Assembly: GCA_032164295.1 (NCBI GenBank)
Contig: JAJHTX010000002.1
Span: 2,294,001 to 2,358,000 of the forward strand
Direction of reading: 5' to 3'
DNA length: 64,000 nt
Origin: Inonotus obliquus
Lineage: Eukaryota; Basidiomycota; Agaricomycetes; Hymenochaetales; Hymenochaetaceae
Shown: positions 11,818-22,680 of the stretch, in pieces
Position numbering within the stretch: position 1 is the stretch's first letter
Layout of the letters: each line of letters begins with the position of its first letter
Translations under genes and position numbers: made by a program
Notes under the pieces: model-generated
The model's input: only the letters and a program-made list of their open reading frames with translations
Databases searched by the model: none
Told to the model about the DNA's origin: nothing

Positions 11818-13181
11818 TTATTCAGTAAGTCTTCTCCCACCTTACCCGGGCGTATTTCAACAACTGAAGTTTGTCAATATGGAATCAGACAGTCATATCC
11901 ATGCCGTTAGGGTCCAATCGCTAAGCAAATCATCACCGACACATAGAAGTATTGCACGCTCGTTTTTGGTATTCTTCTCGTCCACTTTGTTGTTTGCTCT
12001 CTATGATGCCTTGCCTAATCCACATTATCAGTCTTTTGTTCTCTCTTCCTCGTTTCCACTGTTCTTCTAACCGAGACTACGATTCCTTGTCTCATTTGCT
12101 TTGTTTGCCTGTTTTGGTTTCCTCGCCTCTCTTTCCATTCTTCTCTCGTGCCACCCGTCTCGGATTATTCCTTCCCGTCATCATCTCACTCTATTTTCAT
12201 TCCGTCTCGCTTGTGCTTTGATGCTCCGCCTGTGAAATGTATCATACTGCGCGATTCCGCTTGTCGATGTTGCGCCCACCGTTGCATAGCTGCATTGTTT
12301 CAGATTGTGTTCTTTCTTGCAAATTTGTGTTAGATACATGACTTGATAGTATCCCACGTCTTTCTTTCTTTGCCTCTTATTTAGATCTCAGATCCGACTC
12401 GGCTCGGATCAGATCTGGCTTTATTTCACTTCGCAAGATCAACATGTGGTGGCCCCGCTTCCTGCGAGCGGAACCTTGTTCTATCTCGTCCACTGGAATA
12501 CATGCTACCTCACTTCCGTGGATCACGAAAAGCCACTATGTTCCTACGCCGCGCTCAGGGAAGGTTCCGACAGTTCCGAAGTCTCACTGTCTGACGCCCG
12601 TCAAAATCTGGCCGCTATGAACCTATGTTTCGATCAGGCGCTCCGATTGAATTCATCACCGAATGGCGAATGGCTATCAACGACTGCAAATATGTCTTGG
12701 ATATATCGATCAATTCATATCGTGCATGGAAATAAACATGCTGTGATTTAATGACAGAGCGGTGTTACTGCGGTCTGCCAGATCTATCAAAAGCCACGCT
12801 CATAGTAAAATTCCAAGAATAGCGCTCATTGTACACATGCCTTTTCAGCAGTCAATGAAGTTCTTGATCATTAGCTCCGCATCGACTTGACGGGTTATTG
12901 ATAGCAGTCATTTCTTTTCATTCAAAAAAGAATAAGTTGCAAACTGGCGCTATTCTTCTATATTGTACACTTTTTGGTCCTGCCGTACGTACACACAACA
13001 CCACTTCCCTTCGGCGCTATGATTACTTATAAGTATACATATCATCCGGCTCTTCTGTTGAACATCGCGGTGTTTATAAGTCTACTAATGCCGTTTGAAT
13101 GAATCGAATAAACAGTGTGAACGTGAAGAAGACAGGGCAAATGTAAGCTAGCTTTTGGGATGGTGGAAAAGGTTGGAGCGT
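11818..13181. other. Long intergenic gap after DCP1
   Basis: The first 550 bp are strongly pyrimidine-biased on the + strand (long T/C runs at about 11950-12210) and look like 3' untranslated sequence. An imperfect 34-bp palindrome sits at 12383-12416. An open frame of 101 codons at 12446-12751 has unremarkable composition and no splice support, so I do not call it. The rest is AT-rich 3' flank of the minus-strand TmpA-like gene. Confidence 0.45.
12383..12416. repeat. 34-bp interrupted palindrome
   Basis: The arms AGATCT..GATCCGA and TCGGATC-AGATCT face each other around a 6-bp centre (ctcggc). The inner 7-bp arms are perfect and the outer 6-bp arms are offset by two bases. It could form a hairpin in RNA from either strand or bind a dimeric factor; nothing in the context decides which. 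Confidence 0.6.
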
Positions 13182-15013
13182 TCAGGAATCCCAGATTGCT
13201 CCGAACGCAGGAATGCCGCGGCTCATCAATCCGTACACCACCTTCTGCGTCAGCCTCTGGTTTGAGATGATGCAGACCGCCTCTGCGTCGAAATCTTTGT
13301 ACATGCGATGGGCAAGCTTCACCATATCTGGCCGTCCGTGCTTGCGTGTGTCTAAGGAGAGTAAAGCGATGTGAGCAACGGAACAGCTTAACTTTTAGAT
13401 TATGGGGGTAATGAACATACCGTACAGAACTGCACCAGGTTCCGCATCAAGCAAGGCATCCACAAGTGCATCGCCAAACGTCTCACGAACAGTCATAGAA
13501 ACCCAGAGCAGCCGAATCGGCATCATCTTCGCCAGGACGTGGGGAGCAATCGGCGCGATGCCGCTGCCCGTTGCAATAAGTACCAGCCGACGGAACATCG
13601 GAGCGATGCGCATGACACCGCATGTAGGGACGCCGCGAACCCAGATCTCCTTTGGAGGGTTCCCAATCATCTTGCTCGTCCAATCACCGGCGCGTGAGAT
13701 AATGACGGAGTATTGGCCTGGCTTCTCTGGCTCAGCCATCGTGGCAAAGGAATGCCATTCGAAGAGAGGGCTGTCAGAAATGCGAATAAATGAGCCCGGA
13801 ACGGCATTTGCTGCGGAGTTCATAAATCAAATCATCAATACTCCCTTCAACGACCTGTAAATTGCACGAGATAGTAGCTAACCTCCATAGTTAAAGTTAA
13901 TGCGGAGCGCATGTTCGGATAGAACCTGAGATTCAACCGAGTGCTTGCGCAAATGAGTCCAAGGAAGGATTATGGAAGCAGTCAATATGACGACAAGCCA
14001 GAACGGCGCAGAAGCGACCAGTGCACGGCCAAGTGTTTGTCCCGGCTCACGATAGTCGTTGATAAGAAGCACAATCTAGCAATGAGGGTCAGATGTGATC
14101 CGAGTTGAAATTCAAAAAATACCTACCAAGGCCCAGACGAGTGCCACGGCAGTCCATCCCATGAAGCGGTGTGTCCGCTCAAAGCGATCATGGGCCACTG
14201 AACGAACCTTTGGGTACGCAAAGGCGATAATGGTAAGGAGCAGGGAAAGAATCACATATGTGACCACCACCGTCGCGACGCTTGCCTGATGGAGAAATCA
14301 GAGAAGAAACAACCGATTGGACAATACACCACTCACTTTACCGCCAGTAACCATTTCCCTTGTAGCTTGCGCCGCAAAAAAGACCAACCAGACGGTGGCG
14401 GATGCGGCGCATCCCGAGTGAACTACGCAGAAGTTGATGAGCGTCAAGATTGTGGTAGTGAAACAGGGCCAGACTTACTTCCGCCGAGACTGTATATTCT
14501 CGCAGCCAGGCAACGGATGAATAGCGGCCAGCTGTTATAGATATATCAAAGTTCGTACGCACAGCTTCGGCAAACTTATAGCGATGAGACTTACGAAGGA
14601 GGAACCGAACAGAATATCGTAAATAAGATATTAACGACATGCTCCAGACGGATGAGAACAGAGACAAAGATATTCGCAATGACGATGAGGCCAAGGCTCG
14701 CAGCATCGAACTCTCCCTTTATTGCTGTTGCAATGAATACAGCCACATTCGTGACAAAGACAATGCCAAAAAGACGTCTGTAGATCACGAAGACCTGGAA
14801 CCGCAAGTTCCGCAAATAGTGGCCTTGAGTCTTCTCCGGGAGCGTGTCTTCCTTGTAGTCCTCCCAGTTGTCGGAGGCGTGACCTTTCTCAAGGGTAGAG
14901 CAAGAGGCAGAACGCTCACTGACGGAGACGGTCTGCGAGCTAGACTCTTTCTCTGAGACAGGGTGGGAGGTTGCCTTCGGCTTCTCGAAGGAGGAACGAG
15001 ATGAGAGAGACAT
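13182..15013 (-). CDS. TmpA-like transmembrane FAD/NAD(P)-binding oxidoreductase
   Basis: Seven exons (15013-14595, 14531-14479, 14422-14337, 14285-14127, 14075-13883, 13810-13421, 13351-13182) encode 489 aa from the 15013 ATG. After a hydrophilic N-terminus come RFQVFVIYRRLFGIVF and several hydrophobic helices (LGLIVIANIFVSVLIR, ASATVWLVFFAAQA, VVVTYVILSLLLTIIAF, and one in LVASAPFWLVVILTASIIL). A cytosolic ferredoxin-reductase-like half follows: FEWHSFATM, the nucleotide-binding Gly loop LVLIATGSGIAPIAP, and a C-terminus ending GIPAFGAIWDS. This matches the TmpA family, named for the Aspergillus protein that affects conidiation, and the homologous membrane half of some NRPS-like proteins. 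The electron acceptor is unknown. The start may be further upstream: exon 1 is in frame back to an acceptor at 15034, see the separate entry. Confidence 0.85.
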
Positions 15014-15033
15014 GTTAGAAAGGAAGACGGGGT

Positions 15034-15943
15034 GCTGTACGTTCTCAGCATGATAGCTGTACGCTTTTATACCACAAGTATCAATATTCTATTCGAGTTT
15101 ACCTGCACAAGCATAGGAAACTCGAAAATGTTTTGATACCGCGGGAAACAAGAAAAAATAAAGCTGGTCTGGGCATAGTTGTTCTGGATCCGGTGCCGAA
15201 AGGAGTGTTCCTGATAGACCATCAGGGCACGAACTTCTGCGCACGCGCAATTTTTGACCCCCCTGTCGGAAGTTGTCAATATTAATACGCCAATCCTTGA
15301 TGGTGGAGTATGGCTCGACATTAGCCCGGAGCCGTGCACCGCGACTTGCGTACGTACCGTTTTCTTCCGCCTGAGTTGTCGTCGCATCTCTTAATTGTTG
15401 AGGATAACTAAGCGATGACAAGCGCGGGAGTCCTTGGCTTTCAGCAAGGTTAGAAGAAGCCGTATGTTTATCCTTCGAAAGTGGCGAGCATATGATATAG
15501 TGCAAGATAGTCGATAACAAGCGGTTAAAGATATCGCGCAATAGACACGTACTCCCATGTAGAATCCTGTTATCTCACCAAGTGCCTTGGTGAGGAGATC
15601 CTGTCTTTGGTTAGTCGCACGAACCAGAACCAGAACCAGGGATACAGGAGAAGAAGACGGACAAGATAACAGTAAGACCGAACTGAAACTGGAGTGTGCC
15701 GTCTGGTAAACCATCCGAGGGCAAATTTTTCGTTGACAGGCCCTGTGAAGCCATAGAGTCTGGAATACCAATATTCAAGGCGCTGTAGCCCATACGAGAC
15801 AAATAATTTAGCCTCGGCGCAGGAGGAGGCAACATATGTGATGCGATTTTTTCCGGAGAGGGGAACGCCACGATGACCCTCGGAGAAGTCCAGTGAACGA
15901 CCTTCCGTTGCGGGACATCCCGATCGGTCGAGGTGTTGTTGGT
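15034..15943 (-). CDS. Possible N-terminal exons of the TmpA-like gene (unresolved)
   Basis: Four upstream minus-strand exons, 15943-15659, 15600-15553, 15472-15358 and 15236-15103, then a join to 15034, keep one open frame into the TmpA-like start. All five intron phases agree (0, 0, 1, 0 and so on), and the introns have GT..AG ends with a CTAAC branch site before 15600 and CTGAG before 15034. The predicted stretch has segments such as LQFQFGLTVILS and FRHRIQNNYAQTSFIFSCF. I recognise no family. Alternatives are a separate small gene ending at the TAA at 15069-15067, or 5' untranslated sequence that happens to stay open. Possible further 5' exons (16170-16056 region with FDVDALRGNLFTLF, and a hydrophobic start near 16437) are less certain. 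Confidence 0.4.
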
Positions 15944-16639
15944 CTGCCGCCCCGCCCAGTGAGTCCTAGGTTGGAGTGGTAAGTACGAGCTCGCGGATCG
16001 TGCTGGAAAAGCTGCTTTCCGAATACAAAGGGGCGGTGGGTAAGCTTCGTACCTTCTCACAGAATGCCACGGCTGTCACGGAACAAGGTGAACAGGTTTC
16101 CTCGCAAGGCATCGACATCAAAGGGGCTTGGAGGAGAGTCCTGGCTCGGCAGAGCCGAGAACTGCGGTGTGGTCATGTCGTCCAAGCGGCGGACGTTGAT
16201 GCCCGACGAAAGAGTGACAGGTAGAGGTATTATGCTTCATAACATGGCTGCGTATAATCGTAGGGCGACTGCGGAAAAGCTTAGAGCTGCACAACCCTAA
16301 CATTTCTCCGAAAGACAGATTGTGTGCTAGTGTCCGGCATGAGGAGCTTGGAGCGATATGGAAGCATACGCAGGAAATCACATCCCAGTAATCCGGTGAG
16401 GCATGGGAGAGCTGTGCTTATCAGACACGATATCATTGCAAGTGTCGCAGTGCAGTCAAGAGCGGGTTCCCGCAGGTATCGACCTGTACCAGCATGTCCA
16501 TGGTGGTCGGAGCTCAAGAGAATATATTAAGTTTATAACGCCATCAATCAGCCACTTGGGCGCACGTGGAACCGCGTGATCGTGGGTAAATATTAGGTTA
16601 AGCAGATACTGTATAATTAACTATCACCTCACCGCAATT

Positions 16640-16721
16640 GGTGAGATGGCCGAGCGGTCCAAGGCGTTAGACTAAGGATCTAATCTCTTCGGGGGCGTGG
16701 GTTCGAATCCCACTCTCATCA
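16640..16721 (+). tRNA. tRNA-Leu (anticodon AAG)
   Basis: The 82-nt sequence folds as a class II tRNA. The acceptor stem GGTGAGA pairs with TCTCATC (one G-T wobble), and the discriminator is A. The D arm has GGCCGAGCGGTCCAAGGC. The anticodon stem TTAGA/TCTAA encloses the loop CTAAGGA with AAG at 16674-16676. A long variable arm is followed by the T arm GGGTTCGAATCCC. There is no intron. The AAG anticodon, read as inosine-AG after editing, decodes CUU/CUC leucine codons. Confidence 0.95.
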
Positions 16722-16726
16722 GAAAC

Positions 16727-16731
16727 TTTTT
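16727..16731 (+). terminator. RNA polymerase III terminator
   Basis: A run of five T residues begins five bases after the tRNA 3' end, with a second T run at 16733-16737. This is the usual stop signal for polymerase III. Confidence 0.8.
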
Positions 16732-16875
16732 GTTTTTGTGACATTACCTATGAGATAACGGTCACATTATTCAGGCTGACGATGTACGAACGACATCAGT
16801 GAAGAGCATCCTGTGCGATTCCAGTGTGTTCGTAGTGTGCCTCCATCATCTCTCTCAACTGCCGGACGGATAGCA

Positions 16876-18560
16876 ATGATTTTGTTAGATGAGCTTGACA
16901 TTAAGGAGAAGGAAAAGGATCTAAAGGTACGCTTCGTCGCCTATTTTTTGTTGCCCAGCATGTCCCTCACATCACCCTACCCAGAGAGATACTTTACCAC
17001 CTTACTCACCCAGGCGCTCTCTTAGACTACCGCTCGGTTCACCTCATTATGCACCCGACAATAGCTTATACTCCCGTCCTCCTTCATCTATTGCGTCGTC
17101 AACTTATGCCCAATCTCAGTCATCGTTTACGGTTTACAGCAACGCATCTTCGCAAACGCTCCGACCACCTCCACTCCCAACTCCTCCCTTATCTGCATCG
17201 CTGAGTGGACCTGGCCCTTCGACACCCCGTTCGCAAAGCTCGCTATCCGCATCATTTGCCCCCTTACCTCTCTCAGTCCCTCGTGCACGTCCTCCCCGAC
17301 ACCTTCGAGCATCAAACAATGTATTTGTGCAACGCGACTGCGCTGGTATAACTGGTACATTTCTTATCGACCCGGTTCTACAAGTACCGGACTGTCTCCT
17401 TCCGGATGACCCAGACGTTCTCCTCGTCCAAGACGAGAGATTTGTTAATGGCAAGGGCAAACAGAAGCGTGCTAATCTATGCCTCATAACGCACAGCGGG
17501 GACATCTCAGTTGACATCTGGGTACGCGAAGGCTGTGCGCGGCGACTTGATAGAAGAGACCCAGTGCAGCGTAGGCATGGCGGTGACAGAGCAAGGTCTA
17601 CTGCTGGGAATGCTAGCATCAATGGCGGAAGCTCGCATTCCGCTTCCGCTCGTGACTCTTTCGATTCTTCTGGCGGCACGGACTATTGGAAGGTGGATTG
17701 GACATCCCCGCCGGTTGCTATGCCGTGGCCCGAAAAGACTAGGGAACGTGTCGACATTGACATCCATACCGAAACGGGTTCCGTCATGGTTCGCATAGTA
17801 AGGCACATCGCTTTCATCGTCCGTCCTGTGGTCCTAATAATGCCTCTTGATGTGCGCTCTGATTCAGCATGCCCAGTCTCACCAACGGCTTCGAATACAT
17901 GCAAGCTCGGCACACGGATCTGTTGCAGTCGGTATTCCACGAACCTTTGCAGGCTATGTACAGTCCAACTTTGACACCCGAACAATGCGATCCGACTCTG
18001 CCTCTATAATTTCCTCCAATTCAGACTCGACTGGTCGAACCCTGACCAACAGGTCTGTTATCTCATTGCCGCGCATACGCTCTTCATCGCTATCATACAT
18101 CCCTGGCTTTTCTTCAAGTGACAAGGAAAGGGCGGCGGCAATTGCTGATGAGATCGAAAGTTTCGTGCAAGAGGTCACACAGGTACTGCCAATCTCACAG
18201 ATCAGACAGCCGGTGCAGTTCTCGTCGGAAATGGAAAGCGTAGTTACTGCTTTATCAGAACAGCGCAAGACGGCCAGAGGGAAGTATCTCATTGGTGATG
18301 CCACTGACAAGTGTGAGTTTACTCCCCTTATCACGCTAGACCCTTTCTTGGATGTGTTTGGAAGATTACTCATTACGCTTGCATTTTGCAAAATAGTCTC
18401 CGAACGCATAGATGAAGGGCACATGCATATGAGCGAACGATTCTTTGATGAATTGCATCTTGAGAACTACCTTGGGGCCATGGCCGTCTTCTATAACGAC
18501 GAGGTCGTATCTCAAAAAGCGGATAGCGTCATTATGAAGCTTCTGAGCAAGGCTTGGTAA
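16876..18560 (+). CDS. DUF7330 domain protein (copy 1)
   Basis: Exons 16876-16926, 16985-17797 and 17868-18560 encode 518 aa. A short first exon with an acidic/Lys stretch is joined to PPYSPRRSLRLPLGSPHY and a Ser/Pro-rich linker of about 90 residues. The conserved part begins at CAGITGTFLID, continues through LCLITHSGDISVDIWV and ERVDIDIHTETGSVMVRI, and resumes after intron 2 with RLRIHASSAHGSVAVGIPRTFAGYVQ. These blocks match the minus-strand neighbour and the beta-strand repeats of DUF7330, a family frequent in Agaricomycetes with no known function. The region after GKYLIGDATD reads through without the usual WxGDE-type end, so a further intron near 18313 or divergence is possible. No signal peptide or membrane segment. 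Confidence 0.72.
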
Positions 18561-19133
18561 CCCCGGTCCGCCCATCGGCTAACAACACGTGTTCTTCCTA
18601 TCAAGACTGTCACCACTACTACGCTTTTGCTCCTTCTTCTCGGACTCCTTGCAGAGTATCGAGGAACTGTGTATTCTCATTGCTTTATTGCCTCGCATGC
18701 ATTTCCGACTTTGGATAATGTTACGTGCTACGTGCGATCTGCATTGTACATTTCACGATAGATTATATTATGGGAATGTTTCAATTCTTAATCCTGTATC
18801 CCAAAGTCCGCGTTTTGATAGTGTTATTGTTATTCACTCTTAATCAATACATACCCTCACCCTGAACCAGCCACATCTGTTGTATTTTTTTTTCGTCATC
18901 CTTTTTTGTTCTTAGCAACCATCATCGGATACTCGCATCACGTAGTGCTACAGTTAGATCGGTAATACATTTAGGGACCCGAGCGCAGGTGCCAAATAAG
19001 CGATACAAATATAGGATTGGAAAACAGATCAACAGACAGATATTCAACGGGTCAAATGCAAGATGAATGAGCGTGAGGTGCGAGACATCGCGGAACTACA
19101 CGGTATGACAAGACGCGATAGACGACTGCAAAA
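18561..19133. other. Intergenic between convergent DUF7330 genes
   Basis: This 570-bp gap holds the two 3' ends of the convergent DUF7330 genes. It is T-rich near 18880-18910. I see no gene and no obvious repeat. Confidence 0.4.
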
Positions 19134-20438
19134 CTAACTGAATACATGCCCGAAAAACTTCTTGTCACCAGTACTGATGGATGGTAACTTATCAGAGTCT
19201 TCGTCATGATAACAGATCTTGATACGCCCGTTCTCACAGATGATCTCCGCTGAATAACCAGGCCACTCGCCTCGACCTAGAAGAACGTGACTTGAGATTA
19301 GTAAAAGGATTGAATGCCTTGGTTTTTGTGAGACTCTTTGAGGCGTACCATAGCCAGAGTCAACGAAATCCCCCACGAAGGCCTTCCGTGTACCCCGCGC
19401 CTCCGTGAACGTTGTCGTATTGTTGGCAAGTTCGGTTGAAAGGGTTACCCACCCATTCCGCGTGCGTGTTGTCAGAGGCCCGGAGAACATACGCGGGAGG
19501 ACAACGCGTACGCTGCCATTTTTACAGGCTATTCGAAGAGCGAATGGGGGTGAGCTCGTATTTGAGTGCTAGGAGAAAAGTGGAATGGGCGTTTTAGATT
19601 TGTCTTTCGCTCATTAGTGACTATGTAATGCGAAAGATACTGACCACCTTGAGGTGAACAAAGCCATTCTTTGTTCTTATGTCTATCCCTGCTTTCTTCT
19701 TCACACTTCCATTGTCACTGGATGGATCCATACTCTCCAACGACTGTCCAACGACCCATACCTCCGCACTGATGTTTGCATTCATAGATTGCAGACATAC
19801 ATTTCTCTTATCCGGGTCACCCGGTAATGAGGGCCCGAACTGAGGTCCATAGTCGTCATCATCGTCTGTTAACCAGTTGGCTTCTTCCTTATCCTCCGTA
19901 GACGAGTTTGCTTGGCTCTTATGAGGGAATGGAAGGTACGGGTTGATAACTAGACGTGTAGATATGGGTTCATTTTGTCTGTTGATGCGGACATGGCTCT
20001 TTCGCTGGATGTCCGCTGGCGGAGGGATAGATGCATATGGATAGGGGTTTGCAGGCCTATGCGTTGCGCTGGACGACGACGTACCGGAGATAACAGATCC
20101 AGAGCCGGAGTATGAACTCGAGCTCGAGGCGGGAATGCCTCCAGCTACGGACGAGGGGGCAATGGAAGCTGACGAGGCTCCACGAGGTCTACTATTGATT
20201 TGACGACGATTATTGTTCTGTGGTGCCTGGGTTTGGGATCGAACAGGGGAAGGTACGTCCTGGTTTATGCCGACAACTCGGACTTGAGGTGGAGAGTATG
20301 GCGGCGGAATCTCTGCGCCCTGCTCTTCAATCTTCATTCGGGAAGTGATGTCAACCACGATAGGATTAGTACTTAATAGGTCTAGATTCGCCTATAGAGA
20401 CGTACAGGCTCGACGACCTTCTCATCCTTGATGATCAT
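19134..20438 (-). CDS. DUF7330 domain protein (copy 2)
   Basis: Exons 20438-20406, 20331-19645, 19568-19349 and 19276-19134 encode 360 aa. Exon 1 reads MIIKDEKVVEP and joins IPPPYSPPQVRVVG, the same layout as copy 1. A Ser-rich region precedes the domain: RNVCLQSMNANISAEVWVVG, AGIDIRTKNGFVHLKV, then FALRIACKNGSVRVVLPRMFSGPLTTRTRNGWV and GTRKAFVGDFVDSGYG, ending GEWPGYSAEIICENGRIKICYHDED. This is the complete DUF7330 pattern. Exon 2 may start six bases later and may end three bases earlier (both alternatives stay in frame). The protein is probably cytosolic. It points tail to tail at copy 1, 570 bp away. Confidence 0.8.
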
Positions 20439-21313
20439 TTTCTTCTCAGGGGATTACCTTATGCTAGGTAGGCAGATCTTAAACTTGTAGAAACCAGAAA
20501 AAAAATTAACACCAGAACAGCCTCAGCACTAGATGAGTATCTTGAATAAACGGATGTAACGTGTGTGATGGATTTCGGACCGTTATTACTGCTCCGACAG
20601 CTGTCGGAAGTCGGCAGAGTGTTAAAGATCAGGGCGCTTTGGGGTGAAATTAATGAAGCAGTCAGTGAAGGAAAGAAACCATTGCCTCGCCTCGCTTTAA
20701 AAAAAAGCGGTGTATATGTTGTTTGGACTGGACGGCTCTTCCCGAACGTCCCGTGACTTCCTTGGCATCCTTCCACGTTTCGATAAAACATGTCTCTCAT
20801 GTACTGACTAACTTGCTTCTGTAATCATAATGGAGCTATGTGTTTTTTTCGTTCTCGGTCGGAGAGGTTTGTTAGCCCATCAGGCCTGCGGAATGAGCCT
20901 CAGGTTTAAGTCAGTATTCCGATATTCCGAAGGACAATCGCCAGCGGAGCGGAGCGCACTATTCGAGTCACATAGTTGACCTCCATGATGGCTTGGATGC
21001 TGTCCCCCAATCCCAATATTGAAGGCTTAAGGTAAAGGAACTGCGGAAATGGTACTAGTGATACGATACCGGCGTCTAACAGTACTAGTATGAGTGGCCT
21101 GTGCCCTGGAGGAAACCTCCTGCCGTTCACTCCCGGAACTCCCTTTCTAAAGTTTCATTACAGGAGGATTGAAGGGCCATGTCGTCGGTATTTTGCTCCT
21201 CAACACAGCACACCCCTAACAATAAAACCCGTATCGAAGTCGCTTTCCTGCAAAAAACTTCAACTCGACTTGTGCTCCTTGAAAACGCCACACAAATCTA
21301 ATCATTCTTAACG
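20439..21313. promoter_or_regulatory. Divergent upstream region, copy 2 DUF7330 / unknown gene
   Basis: The gap lies between two divergent starts and should hold both promoters. Several short open frames occur but none has splice or composition support. A poly-A run (20699-20706) and a poly-T run are present; no clear TATA box. Confidence 0.35.
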
Positions 21314-22189
21314 ATGTCCGACCCCGCAAGCACACTAGTATGTACACGATCTTCTCTGAAACTTCTCCTGACTTGACTTCTTTTGCGTAGAGCCCTGCGA
21401 CCATCAAGCAATCTCGCGCTTCCGTTGAACTACTGGCTTTTGTCCAGGAGTCTGGAAGACTGCATGTTCATTAGTGTTTGACTTCTTTACTTGTCCAATC
21501 TAATGCTCGACATTATTTTGCTGTATAGTATCGTCCTTTCATCGACCCTAATCGTATCAAATATAATGATGCAAAGACATCCATGGTCCCGCATACCAAG
21601 GGTGTTCCGGATGAGTTCCTCCGGATTATCTCCTTCGTAAGGAATATTTGTAAAGTCTACTACGACATGCAATATACTGTAGCTCACCCAACGACTAGGT
21701 ACAGGCGCAAGTTCGAACCGGACTTATGAAGGATGAAGAATCAACTGACGCCGTAATGTCGCTGCCGATCGAGTACCTCGGGACTAGTAAGCTTGTCTTA
21801 GTTTTCTATCTGATTGGCAGAATCGCAATACCAACATCGACCCTTCAGCATCAGTTAAGCACTATGCACCGTTCTCGTCGATGCCGTCATCACCATATTT
21901 GCCTGTTGCGTCGAGTTCGGCCTCGTATTTCTATGAATATTAATATCCTGACGCCTTGCCGCCAGGTACCACAAAAGTATTGTATACCAACACATACTAC
22001 CATCCATTCGCCACAGAATCAGCAAGGACTGCTCCACGTCATGACACGGCTTCCACCTCGTTGGATTTTGGATTCAACTTGGAGGATCCGTGCGTCTTTA
22101 CAGCGGCACTTAATATGTATGTAGCTGGTACCGTCCCAATCCCTACGCCTAGTCCTCGGCCAGCATTTTCTTACGATCGAAATTATTAG
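21314..22189 (+). CDS. Unrecognised six-exon gene
   Basis: Exons 21314-21337, 21391-21465, 21529-21636, 21699-21786, 21849-21914 and 21966-22189 encode 194 aa. The last intron (21915-21965) has a textbook branch site (cctgac) and removes an in-frame TAA; without it the flanking frames would still be in register but interrupted. The protein begins MSDPASTLSPATIKQSRASV, has a moderately conserved-looking core (YRPFIDPNRIKYNDAKTS, VPDEFLRIISFVQAQV), and ends in a Thr/Pro-rich tail. No signal peptide, membrane helix or catalytic motif is visible, and I do not recognise the family. The donor of intron 2 (gttcat) is weak, so the exon 2/3 junction is the least certain. Confidence 0.5.
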
Positions 22190-22680
22190 TGCTGGTCAGA
22201 TAAATATGCAGACCATGAGCGGAGGTCTCAATCATCTTTGTCCAAGGTACGACAGTATCCAGATAAAGAATGATGAGAGTATCGACAATGATCTTGCCCT
22301 TCATCGTGCAATTCACGGCCTAGGCAAGGACTAATCACGGGTAGCCAATACAATATGAACCAATTCTCGCTCCTCGGCCACAGCATGCGCGCCTCCACGG
22401 ATTCCTCGATTAAGCTCCCAGTCCGCTGGTGTTAATGTACTTCCTCTTCAAAATTAATTCGTACCATCATGTGTTTCTCATAAAGCAGCGGAATACTGTT
22501 CCACATTATATCAGGTCAGTTTTGATGTAAACTCGTCTCATCACATTTCGGATCAAGAAATCGCACGCAAACACAGACGGTTTATGTTCCTAAGTAGTAC
22601 AGTTTCGATTCGTTTTCCTTCATCTGTCCCCTCAGCTTTCGATTCAACTTTCCACGAACCCGTAACAAGATTCCCGGCTC
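22190..22680. other. Intergenic, convergent 3' ends
   Basis: The gap holds 3' flanks of the unknown gene and of cyclophilin. No supported gene or repeat. Confidence 0.4.

Noticed and set aside
12446..12751. 101-codon plus-strand open frame after DCP1
   Set aside because: No splice partners, no domain and ordinary composition; such frames arise by chance in gaps of this size.
13402..13860. 152-codon open frame on the plus strand within the TmpA-like gene
   Set aside because: It is the complement of exon 6, which carries the nucleotide-binding loop in the minus-strand frame.
18313..18396. Possible extra intron in DUF7330 copy 1 (donor gtgtgagt)
   Set aside because: The donor looks good, but the candidate acceptor at 18396 changes the frame to an early stop; reading through keeps a long open frame.
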